A DNA stretch of 59,867 nt from Sulfurimicrobium sp031426915 (GTDB lineage Bacteria; Pseudomonadota; Gammaproteobacteria; Burkholderiales; Sulfuricellaceae). The notes beneath the pieces were generated by a model. The model ran no database searches. It saw only the letters and a list, made by a program, of their open reading frames with translations, and was not told where the DNA came from. Shown one piece after another: positions 1 through 6,610 of this stretch (positions within the stretch are counted from its first letter, which is position 1; the number at the start of each line of letters is the position of its first letter). The position numbers and the translations under genes were made by a program. The DNA lies in NCBI GenBank assembly GCA_031426915.1, contig JASJPB010000061.1, positions 1-59,867 of the forward strand, read 5' to 3'.

Positions 1-204
1 AAGAAGGCCGACGGCTCCGTCGACATCGTCAACATGGGCGCCGCCGGCACCCCGCTGACCACCGCTGACAAGGCCCTGCTGTGCGTCGACGTATGGGAAC
101 ACGCCTACTACATCGACTACCGCAACATGCGTCCGAAATTCGTCGAGACCTACCTCGCCAGCCTGGTCAACTGGGACTTCGTGGCGAAGAACTTTGCCGC
201 TTAA
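1..204 (+). CDS. sodB: Fe/Mn superoxide dismutase, C-terminal part
   Basis: Only the last 67 codons lie in the window, in frame from base 1 to the TAA at 202-204. The gene begins upstream of the window. The visible peptide carries the C-terminal signature of the iron/manganese superoxide dismutase family. This includes the metal-ligand segment DVWEHAYYIDY, in which the Asp and His are two of the four metal ligands, and the closing NWDFVAKNF helix. The enzyme converts superoxide to oxygen and hydrogen peroxide in the cytoplasm. Fe versus Mn preference cannot be decided from this part. A strong inverted repeat at 425-454 probably ends its transcript. Confidence 0.93.
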   Translation, partial: KKADGSVDIVNMGAAGTPLTTADKALLCVDVWEHAYYIDYRNMRPKFVETYLASLVNWDFVAKNFAA

Positions 205-263
205 GCAAGTTGTATTGGGAAAAACAAGCCGAATACATAGCAGTTAAGCCTTAAAAAAGCAAT

Positions 264-403
264 TGAACCGCAAAGGACGCAAAGGGCGCGAAGGAATTCA
301 AAGACTTGAACAACTTTATCGGTTAACCCTAATAGGTGATCCGCCGCAATTTGTTAATCCTTGTTTTACTTCGCGAACCTTCGCGTCCTTTGCGGTGAAA
401 TGC
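264..403. repeat. Intergenic repeat, copy 1 (ACCGCAAAGGACGC ends)
   Basis: This is a 140-bp sequence whose ends are imperfect inverted copies of each other. It begins GAACCGCAAAGGACGC and ends GCGTCCTTTGCGGTGAA. A second copy of almost the same length lies at 3784-3922, with similar interior sequence and the same ends. It has no open reading frame, and it sits 60 bp behind sodB. It is a small non-coding mobile or palindromic repeat; no transposase is visible. Confidence 0.8.
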
Positions 404-424
404 AGTTATTAGGTTAAGTTGAAT

Positions 425-454
425 ACAAAGGGCCGCCACCGCGCGGCCCTTTGT
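425..454. terminator. Bidirectional terminator hairpin
   Basis: This is a perfect 12-bp inverted repeat (ACAAAGGGCCGC at 425-436 and GCGGCCCTTTGT at 443-454) with a 6-base loop. It lies between sodB on the plus strand and the REC-PAS-PAS gene on the minus strand, which converge here. The A/T outer base pairs give a short U tract in both directions. Confidence 0.75.
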
Positions 455-499
455 GTTTGCATTCACTACGTTCGGGAAGGGGGCACGGTTTCGCTGCGC

Positions 500-1786
500 T
501 CAGTTCTTCCCGCGCGCATCGCCAAACACGATCATGGCACCTCCCGGCTTTCCATGACGATCATGGATCGGGGCCGAAGACAGGCTGATGGCCATCTCGC
601 TGCCATCACGCCGTTTCAGAATGCAGACCGGGCAAGTATTGCCTACCATCACGGAAAGTATGGTCTGGCTTGGAACAGGCTGCCGCGTGACTTCATCGAT
701 GACGGGAAACACCTGCGCCAGCGGCTGGGATAGCGCCTCCGTTTCCTCCCAGCCGGTAAACCGCTGCGCCGCCGGGTTCAGGCACTTGATGCGGCCCGCG
801 CCATCAATGCCGATAACGGCATCGCCGATGACGCTCAGGGTGGCCTGGGCGCGTTCCCTCTCCTCGAAAAGCTCTTTTTCCATCTGCTGGCGCACGGCCA
901 CGTCCTGGCGCAACTGCTCGTTGGCCGTGGTCAACATGCTGGTGCGCTTCATCACCACTTCCTCTAGATGGTGACGGTGCTCCTTGAGTTCCTGCTCCAT
1001 CTGCTTGCTCTTGGTAATGTCCACCAGGATGCCTTGCAGCACCAGCGGGTGGCCCGCTTCGTCGCGAACCACGGTGGCCTGGTCGCGATACCAGAAAATC
1101 GTTCCATTGCGCGCGCGCAGCCGGTATTCGCAGCACAGGGGCCGGCCGGAGGCTCGGCTTTGCGACAGTTGCTCCTCCACGCGCAAGCGGTCGTCGGGGT
1201 GAATCTGCTTCAGGTGGATTTCGGGGTCGGCCAGCCATTCCTCCGGAGAAAAACCCAGGTCCCTGATCTGCGGGCTGACATAGAGCGTGCTGCCCTTGTC
1301 GTCGAGCGCGGCAACATAGGTGATGGCCGGGAGCTGTTCCACCAGCGTGCGGTATTTGGCTTCCGCCGCCTTCTTTTCGGCCTGTAACCGGCGTTCCTGC
1401 ATCAGGCGCCCGATCACCGCCGGCAACAGTTCGAGGTATTGCCGCTCCACGTCCTTGACCAGGTAGTCGCGCGCGCCGCGCTTCATCGCCTCCACCGCGA
1501 CCAGGGCGTTGTCCGCGCCAGTCAGCATCATCACCGGAATCGGGATTTCGCCGGTTTCATTGCGCAATTCCGCCAGAAATTCCAGCCCGTCGAGGTCCGG
1601 CAGCCGGTAATCGAGCAGGATGCAGTCCGGCTTTTCCGCATGAGCGAGCTGCAGGCCTTCCCGGCCGGTTTCCGCCTCGGCAAGCACGAAATCGTAATCG
1701 GGGTTCAGCTTCAAGGCCCGCTGGCAGGCCTTGCGGTCGACGATGTCGTCGTCGATGATCAGTACGCGAATCTGGGGTTTCTTCAT
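500..1786 (-). CDS. Response regulator with two PAS domains (REC-PAS-PAS)
   Basis: The 428-residue protein starts with a receiver domain (residues 1-125). Its acidic pocket lies near residues 12-14, the phospho-acceptor is Asp59 in LLDYRLPD, and the conserved Lys lies in RDYLVKD. A PAS/PAC domain follows (about 140-265), then a long coiled coil (265-325) and a second PAS domain (about 325-425). The protein stops directly after the second PAS, so no kinase, GGDEF or DNA-binding output is present. That is unusual for this architecture. It lies downstream of a CheY-like regulator and a histidine kinase on the same strand, so it is likely a partner in that phosphorelay. Its target is not visible. 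Confidence 0.88.
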   Translation of the reverse strand: MKKPQIRVLIIDDDIVDRKACQRALKLNPDYDFVLAEAETGREGLQLAHAEKPDCILLDYRLPDLDGLEFLAELRNETGEIPIPVMMLTGADNALVAVEAMKRGARDYLVKDVERQYLELLPAVIGRLMQERRLQAEKKAAEAKYRTLVEQLPAITYVAALDDKGSTLYVSPQIRDLGFSPEEWLADPEIHLKQIHPDDRLRVEEQLSQSRASGRPLCCEYRLRARNGTIFWYRDQATVVRDEAGHPLVLQGILVDITKSKQMEQELKEHRHHLEEVVMKRTSMLTTANEQLRQDVAVRQQMEKELFEERERAQATLSVIGDAVIGIDGAGRIKCLNPAAQRFTGWEETEALSQPLAQVFPVIDEVTRQPVPSQTILSVMVGNTCPVCILKRRDGSEMAISLSSAPIHDRHGKPGGAMIVFGDARGKN

Positions 1787-1814
1787 AATGGTGCCTTATC
1801 CAGGTTAAAACCGT

Positions 1815-2231
1815 TTATTCCGGCATTTCGCTGATGGTCCAGTAGCTGTTGATGGTGCGCATGACCTCGACGAACTGGCGATAGTCCACCGGCTTGGCCA
1901 TGTAACCGGCGACGCCGAGATCGAAGCTGTTCACCTTGTCCTGCTGTTCCTCCGAAGTGGTCAGCACCACCACCGGGATGCGCCTCAGCGCAACATCACT
2001 CTTGATCGCCCGCAGGAATTCGATGCCGTTCATGCGCGGCATGTTGAGGTCGAGCAGGATAATGCATGGCTTTTCACAAGCCGGATCGCGCAGGTGGGCC
2101 AGGGCCGCCTCACCGTTTTCCAGGTGCGCGAGCGGGTTGGTGACATGCAGCTCCTTGAGGGCGCGCTTCACCGTCATGGCGTCCACCTGATCGTCTTCCA
2201 CCAACAGAATGGATTTGCTGGTTATATTCAA
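1815..2231 (-). CDS. CheY-like response regulator (Rcp1 type)
   Basis: This 138-residue protein is a single receiver domain. The acid pair is at residues 13-14 (VEDD), the phospho-acceptor is Asp61 in ILLDLNMP, and Thr/Ser and Lys switch residues follow (VVLTTS, AKPVD). The extended loop after beta-3 and the TVKRAL start resemble the Rcp1 class, which is usually paired with phytochrome-like or CHASE-type kinases. It sits between the histidine kinase (24 bp upstream) and the REC-PAS-PAS gene (28 bp downstream), so the three probably form an operon. It has no output domain and likely acts by protein contact. Confidence 0.92.
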   Translation of the reverse strand: MNITSKSILLVEDDQVDAMTVKRALKELHVTNPLAHLENGEAALAHLRDPACEKPCIILLDLNMPRMNGIEFLRAIKSDVALRRIPVVVLTTSEEQQDKVNSFDLGVAGYMAKPVDYRQFVEVMRTINSYWTISEMPE

Positions 2232-2246
2232 TTCCGTTTCTCCTTG

Positions 2247-2269
2247 GAGCCTATTTCAGTAAGTTTCAT
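2247..2269. repeat. Solo end of the 270-bp structured element
   Basis: Bases 2247-2269 read GAGCCTATTTCAGTA then AGTTTCAT. They match the terminal 32-bp arm of the element at 37964-38233 with one mismatch in 23. The partner arm and interior are missing. The sequence overlaps the 3' end of the histidine kinase gene and supplies its last residues and its TGA stop (2256-2258). It is either a remnant of a once complete element or the target sequence that the element recognises. Confidence 0.65.
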
Positions 2270-3617
2270 AATCGCGGGGCAAAGTGAAGAAGAAGGTGCT
2301 GCCTTCACCCACCTTCGATTCGACCCGGATTTCCCCGCCATACATTTCAATGATCTTTTTTACCACGGCCAGGCCGACGCCGGTGCTTTCCACCCGGTCG
2401 CGCGGCGCCAGCGTCTGAAACAGCTGGAAGATTTTTTCAAAATGCCTGGCCTCGATGCCCGGCCCGTTGTCGGCCACATAGAGCTGCCACTTGTCGTCAC
2501 TGGCCGTGCAGCCGACCCGGATGCGGCCCTCGGGCTTGTCCATGTACTTGATGGCGTTGCTCAGCAGGTTCTGCAATACCTGCTGCATGCGGGTGCGCTC
2601 CGCCATCACGGTGGGCAGCGGGGTTTCCACTATAATTGTGATCGATGGCGGAGGGGCGAGCAGGTCGATCACTTCATGCACCATCTGATCCAGGTCCACC
2701 AAAACACTGGCTTCTTTGACCCGGCCGACGCGCGAGTATTGCAGGATGCCGTCGATCAGCCCGTCCATGCGCCGCACCCGGCCCAGCAACAGGCGCATGT
2801 GTTCCCGGCCCTCGTCGTCGAACTTGTCCGCATAGTCCGTCACCACCCAGTCCGCCAGCGAACTGATGGCGCGCAGCGGCGCCTTCAGGTCGTGGGACAC
2901 CACGTAGGCGAAGTTCCGCAGTTCCTCGTTGGCGCTTTCCAGTTCATGAACCAAGCGCGCCTGCTGATGCTCCACCCGCTTGCGCTCGCCGATCTCATGG
3001 CGAATGTGGCGGTAGAGCAGGGCCAGAAAAATGACGGCGGACAGCAAGGCCAGGGCAAACATCAGCAGGGTCTGGCGGGCATATTCCTGCTCCGCCCCCA
3101 TGCGTTGTTCCAGCCGCGCCCTTTCGTGATCCTGCATCCGGCTCACCAGGCCGCGCAGCGCGTCCATCTCGCTTTTCCCGGAGCCGGTAATCAACTGTTG
3201 GCGCGCCGCCTCGAAACCCTCTGCCTGGAGCGCCTCCAGCACACGATTGAGCAGCGACACCCTGGCCGCGACCAGACGGGCCAGTCCGGGCATCCGCTTC
3301 TGCTGCTCGGCCTCGTCGGCGGTCAGGCTCGCCAGTTGCGACAGCAAGGACGCAATCCGGGTGATGGCAGCCTCGCGACGAGGCAGATAGGACCCGTCGC
3401 CGGTGATGATGTAACCACGCTGGCCCGTTTCTGCCTGGTTCATCAGGGAAAATATCTCTTCCAGTACCGCCAGCGCCTCATGCGTCTGGGCCACCCGCCG
3501 CGAGGCCTCGGTGTAGTGGATCGAGGACTGGTAGACCAGTCCCCCGACAGAGACCAGAATCGCCAGCGCAACGCCGAATCCCCACAGCACCTTGCTCTCT
3601 ATGGACCATTTCCTCAT
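2256..3617 (-). CDS. CHASE3-domain sensor histidine kinase
   Basis: From the chosen start the protein has 453 residues. There are two membrane helices (about 10-30 and 183-203) around a periplasmic CHASE3 domain with the typical AETGQRGYIITGD motif. A HisKA domain follows with the phospho-acceptor His at residue 242 (VVSHDLKAPLRA). The HATPase_c domain has its N box (NLLSNAIKY), DNGPGI and the STGVGLA loop. The ATG at 3615-3617 has an AAGGAAGG ribosome site close upstream. The frame is open to 3692, but that extra start lacks such a site. The kinase is likely the input for the two response regulators that follow. The final residues come from a repeat end. Confidence 0.92.
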   Translation of the reverse strand: MRKWSIESKVLWGFGVALAILVSVGGLVYQSSIHYTEASRRVAQTHEALAVLEEIFSLMNQAETGQRGYIITGDGSYLPRREAAITRIASLLSQLASLTADEAEQQKRMPGLARLVAARVSLLNRVLEALQAEGFEAARQQLITGSGKSEMDALRGLVSRMQDHERARLEQRMGAEQEYARQTLLMFALALLSAVIFLALLYRHIRHEIGERKRVEHQQARLVHELESANEELRNFAYVVSHDLKAPLRAISSLADWVVTDYADKFDDEGREHMRLLLGRVRRMDGLIDGILQYSRVGRVKEASVLVDLDQMVHEVIDLLAPPPSITIIVETPLPTVMAERTRMQQVLQNLLSNAIKYMDKPEGRIRVGCTASDDKWQLYVADNGPGIEARHFEKIFQLFQTLAPRDRVESTGVGLAVVKKIIEMYGGEIRVESKVGEGSTFFFTLPRDYETY

Positions 3618-3783
3618 GCCGCCCTTCCTTAATTCCGCCTGCATCAGGGGGTTGCGAATTGTCAACGACAGTACCGCCCAAAGGCGCGCCAATAGAGGGT
3701 CTGCCGATTATTCCAGATTACGTTGACATGACGCAAGAAAGTTCGAGCATAAGGCGAGGCGAGAAATCATCCAAAAAAATATT

Positions 3784-3922
3784 TGAACCGCAAAGGACGC
3801 AATGGGCGCAAAGGAATTCAATGACTTGAACTACTTTACCGGCCAACCTGACGGGCGATGCGTAACAATCGATTAAACCTTTGTTTCCCTTGCGAGCCTT
3901 CGCGTCCTTTGCGGTGAAATGC
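3784..3922. repeat. Intergenic repeat, copy 2 (ACCGCAAAGGACGC ends)
   Basis: This second copy of the 140-bp repeat has the same inverted ends (GAACCGCAAAGGACGC and GCGTCCTTTGCGGTGAA) and a clearly related interior. It lies in the 366-bp gap between the divergent histidine kinase and dusC genes, and its right end is 61 bp before the dusC start. It may carry or displace promoter signals for dusC. The rest of the gap (3618-3783) shows no gene. Confidence 0.8.
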
Positions 3923-3983
3923 GGAGGATCATAACCCGAATGTTTCGGCTAGAATGCATACCCCGCAACCGCCGGAAAAACCC

Positions 3984-4916
3984 ATGCGCCTGATTCTCGC
4001 TCCGATGGAGGGCCTTGCCGACCAAGACATGCGCGACATCCTGACGCGGCTGGGCGGCATCGACCTGTGCGTCACCGAATTCGTGCGCGTCACGCACCAT
4101 TTGCTCACCCAGCGCGTGCTGCTGCGCACCGTGCCGGAACTGGCCAACGGCGGCCGCACTCGCGCCGGGGTGCCGGTGCGGGTGCAACTGCTGGGCAGCG
4201 ACCCGGTGTGCCTGGCCGAAAACGCCGCCTTCATCGCCGGGCTGGGCGCGCCCGGCATCGACCTCAATTTCGGCTGCCCCGCTCCCACCGTCAATCGCCA
4301 TGGCGGCGGCGCGGTGCTGCTGCAATACCCGGAGCGCATCCACGCCATCGTGGCCGCCGCGCGCCGCGCCGTGCCGCGGCACATTCCGGTCACCGCCAAA
4401 ATGCGCCTCGGCCTGGAAGACACCTCGCTGACGCTGGATTGCGCCCGCGCCATCGAAGCGGGCGGCGCCGACGAACTCGCCGTGCATGCCCGTACCCGCT
4501 CCGACCGTTACCGCCCGCCTGCGCGCTGGGAATGGCTGGCCCATATCCGCGAGGAAGTGAAGCTGCCGGTGGTGGCCAATGGCGAAGTCTGGTCGCCGCA
4601 GGACTGGGAAAAGATTCGCCACGTCAGCGGTTGCAGCGACGTGATGATCGGGCGCGGCGCGATTGTCCGCCCTGACCTGGCACTGCGCATCAAGACAGGC
4701 GCTCCAGCCATGACCTGGCCGGAGTTGCTGCCCTGGGTGCTGGATTTCTACCAGCAGCTGCGCGCCAGGGTGGAACCGCGACACGCACCGGGGCGCCTCA
4801 AGCAATGGCTGGGCATGCTGCAGAGCGCCTACCCGGAAGCGGGCGCGCTGCACCAGACCTTGCGCACCGAGCGCGACCCGGTCGCGATAGGCACGGTGCT
4901 GGAGGCTTTATGCTAG
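3984..4916 (+). CDS. dusC: tRNA-dihydrouridine(16) synthase DusC
   Basis: The 310-residue protein has the Dus family TIM barrel and a C-terminal helical domain. It starts with the FMN-binding motif LILAPMEGLAD and carries the catalytic Cys in LNFGCPAPTVNRHGGGA. NGEVWS and the GRGAIVRP phosphate-binding loop are typical of the DusC branch. The enzyme reduces uridine 16 of the tRNA D-loop with FMN and NADPH. The ATG at 3984 gives the start seen in family members; an in-frame ATG lies 30 bases upstream. Its TAG stop is the first three bases of the 4914-5184 element. Confidence 0.9.
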   Translation: MRLILAPMEGLADQDMRDILTRLGGIDLCVTEFVRVTHHLLTQRVLLRTVPELANGGRTRAGVPVRVQLLGSDPVCLAENAAFIAGLGAPGIDLNFGCPAPTVNRHGGGAVLLQYPERIHAIVAAARRAVPRHIPVTAKMRLGLEDTSLTLDCARAIEAGGADELAVHARTRSDRYRPPARWEWLAHIREEVKLPVVANGEVWSPQDWEKIRHVSGCSDVMIGRGAIVRPDLALRIKTGAPAMTWPELLPWVLDFYQQLRARVEPRHAPGRLKQWLGMLQSAYPEAGALHQTLRTERDPVAIGTVLEALC

Positions 4917-5184
4917 GGCGTGTTAACGCTAATTTCGCGTCTGCGACGGGGGCGATTTGTGCGCCGCCCACGAAACAAGACGCGCCGTTGTGTCGCCCAC
5001 AACTAGCGGCTTGTGACAAAGTGAGGCGCACAAATCGCCCCCGTCCCGAAGGGTTGCAACGAGAAGGCAATGTCTGCGTTGTTGAGGCGCTTGCGAATGG
5101 AACAACCATTCGCTACGCCCCGCGCCTAGCACCCATCGCCTTCTCGTTGCAACGCAGACGTGAAATTAGCGTTAACACGCCCTA
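4914..5184. repeat. 270-bp structured stem-loop element, copy 1
   Basis: The ends (4914-4945 and 5153-5184) form a 32-bp inverted repeat with a single G-T position. Inside lie two further arms. Arm A is a perfect 21-bp stem (4945-4965 with 5025-5045) holding a 6+5+6 hairpin at 4987-5003. Arm B is a perfect 16-bp stem (5053-5068 with 5138-5153) holding an 8+5+8 hairpin at 5093-5113 with loop AACAA. The element starts with TA and ends with TA, which could be a TA target duplication. It carries no convincing protein gene. Copy 2 at 37964-38233 has the same plan with different stem sequences. Confidence 0.85.
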
Positions 5185-5216
5185 ACAGCCTGCCTGACTT
5201 AAGGGGAACCGGCGAC

Positions 5217-6416
5217 ATGCCCACCATCCTGTTCGGCGCTTTCGACCGGCACAATCTGGGCGACCTGCTGTTTCCGCATGTGCTGGAGGCCATGCTGGGA
5301 AAGCAGCAGGAACTGGTGCTCGCGGGACTGGCCGAGCGCGACTTGCGCCCGTTCGGCGGACACAGGGTAGTAGCGCTTCCCGCGCTGGCAGCCCGATGGG
5401 GGGAACGCTGCGCCAACCTGGTCCATGCCGGAGGGGAAATCCTCACCTGCGATGCATGGCAAGCCGCAGTGATGCTGCTTGCGCGCGAACAGGTGCAAAG
5501 CGTCATCGCATGCCATGACCGGGACGAGGCGGAGCGCCTGGCCTGGGCGCGGCGCATGTTGGGCAGCAATCGTCTGGCTGCCTACATGGCGCCGAAAACG
5601 CTGTTCCACCACCCCGGCGCCTTTGTTTACAACGCCGTGGGCGGCGTCGATCTGGACACCCGCGACCCGGCGTTTCGCGCCGAAGTGCTGGACACGCTGC
5701 GGGCTGCGGATCATGTCGCGGTGCGCGACCACATCACGCTGGATGGCCTTGCACGCGCCGGAATCTCCGCCCGGCTGGCGCCCGACCCGGCGGTGATGGT
5801 GGCGGAACTGTTCCGGGAGCGGATTTCCCGGCAGCGCGATAGCCCGGAGATTGCCAGGCTGCGCGAGCTTTTCCCCCAGGGCTTCGCGGCGCTCCAGTTC
5901 TCCGCCGATTTCGGGGACGATGCCACGTTGAACGCCATCGCGGCGCAACTGGAGCGGGCAAGCCGGGCGACCGGTCTGGGCATGGTGTTTTTCCGCGCCG
6001 GGGCGGCGCCATGGCACGACGAAATGGAATGCTACCAGTCTGTTTCCGGACGCATGAGCTTTGCGCCCTTCCACCTCTTCGCATCCTTGAACATCTGGGA
6101 TATCTGCGCACTGATTGCGGAAAGCCGGGTTTATTGCGGCAGCAGCCTGCACGGCCGCATCCTGGCCATGTCACTGGCGCTGCCGCGGCTCAACATACTG
6201 CATCCGGCGCAAACGGGAACAAGCAAGCAGGCAGCCTATGCCCGTACCTGGGATCTGGAAAGCATGCCCGGAGCGGTCCAGGTGCCAGCAATCGCCCAGG
6301 GCATCGAGGACGCCCTGGGCGCAGACACGGCGGCCATGGCGCAGTCAGCCGCCCGGCTGAGCGCGCTTTACCGGCAGCAGTTCGGAGAATGGAACGGACT
6401 GCTGCAAGGAAAGTGA
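5217..6416 (+). CDS. Polysaccharide pyruvyl transferase family protein
   Basis: The 399-residue protein begins PTILFGAFDRHNLGDLLFPH, where the N-terminal Rossmann-like glycine and asparagine pattern matches pyruvyl transferases such as CsaB and WcaK. Other family features are VRDHITLDGL in the middle and YCGSSLHGRILAMSLALPRL near residue 320, the usual sugar-nucleotide site. The family moves a pyruvyl group from PEP onto cell-surface sugars. The ATG at 5217 follows AAGGGGAA; the open frame extends upstream only into the repeat. It stands alone between two repeat elements, and no glycan gene cluster is adjacent. The acceptor is unknown. Confidence 0.78.
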   Translation: MPTILFGAFDRHNLGDLLFPHVLEAMLGKQQELVLAGLAERDLRPFGGHRVVALPALAARWGERCANLVHAGGEILTCDAWQAAVMLLAREQVQSVIACHDRDEAERLAWARRMLGSNRLAAYMAPKTLFHHPGAFVYNAVGGVDLDTRDPAFRAEVLDTLRAADHVAVRDHITLDGLARAGISARLAPDPAVMVAELFRERISRQRDSPEIARLRELFPQGFAALQFSADFGDDATLNAIAAQLERASRATGLGMVFFRAGAAPWHDEMECYQSVSGRMSFAPFHLFASLNIWDICALIAESRVYCGSSLHGRILAMSLALPRLNILHPAQTGTSKQAAYARTWDLESMPGAVQVPAIAQGIEDALGADTAAMAQSAARLSALYRQQFGEWNGLLQGK

Positions 6417-6442
6417 CACCCCTAGCTATGCCGCGGATCGCC

Positions 6443-6610
6443 CTAGCAGCCTGTCGGACTTAAAGAATCGAAGCGAAAATTCGGCTGGGCGAGGTCAGAT
6501 TTTGCCGGTTTTGCAGGTCAATAGTTATTCTATTGACCAAAAAAGCGGTGAAATATGGACCGCCCAGGCGGATTTGCAGCAGATTTCCTTTAAGTCCGAC
6601 AGGCTGCTAG
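6443..6610. repeat. 168-bp inverted-repeat element (MITE-like)
   Basis: The ends are perfect 23-bp inverted repeats (6443-6465 and 6588-6610, beginning CTAGCAGCCTGTCGGACTT). The interior folds into one long imperfect hairpin, capped by GGTCAATAG-TTATT-CTATTGACC. TA dinucleotides at both borders are compatible with an IS630/Tc1-type target duplication. The element lies between two converging genes. Its right arm runs into the end of the 1152-residue gene and provides the stop codon of that gene. Confidence 0.85.

Noticed and set aside
205..499. tRNA or small RNA gene behind sodB
   Set aside because: No cloverleaf is seen. The stretch is explained by the 140-bp repeat and a terminator hairpin.
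2094..3632. 512-codon open frame opposite the histidine kinase
   Set aside because: It is an antisense shadow with low-complexity composition. The kinase motifs lie on the other strand.
3873..4853. Long open frame opposite dusC
   Set aside because: It is an antisense shadow in a GC-rich gene. The plus-strand frame has full DusC motifs.
4914..5184. CRISPR array or integron attC site
   Set aside because: There are no regularly spaced direct repeats and no cas or integrase gene. The structure is nested inverted repeats, larger and more branched than attC.
4805..5185. Open frames across the 4914-5184 element
   Set aside because: They run through perfect inverted repeats, have no ribosome site and resemble no protein. 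They are by-products of the structured repeat.
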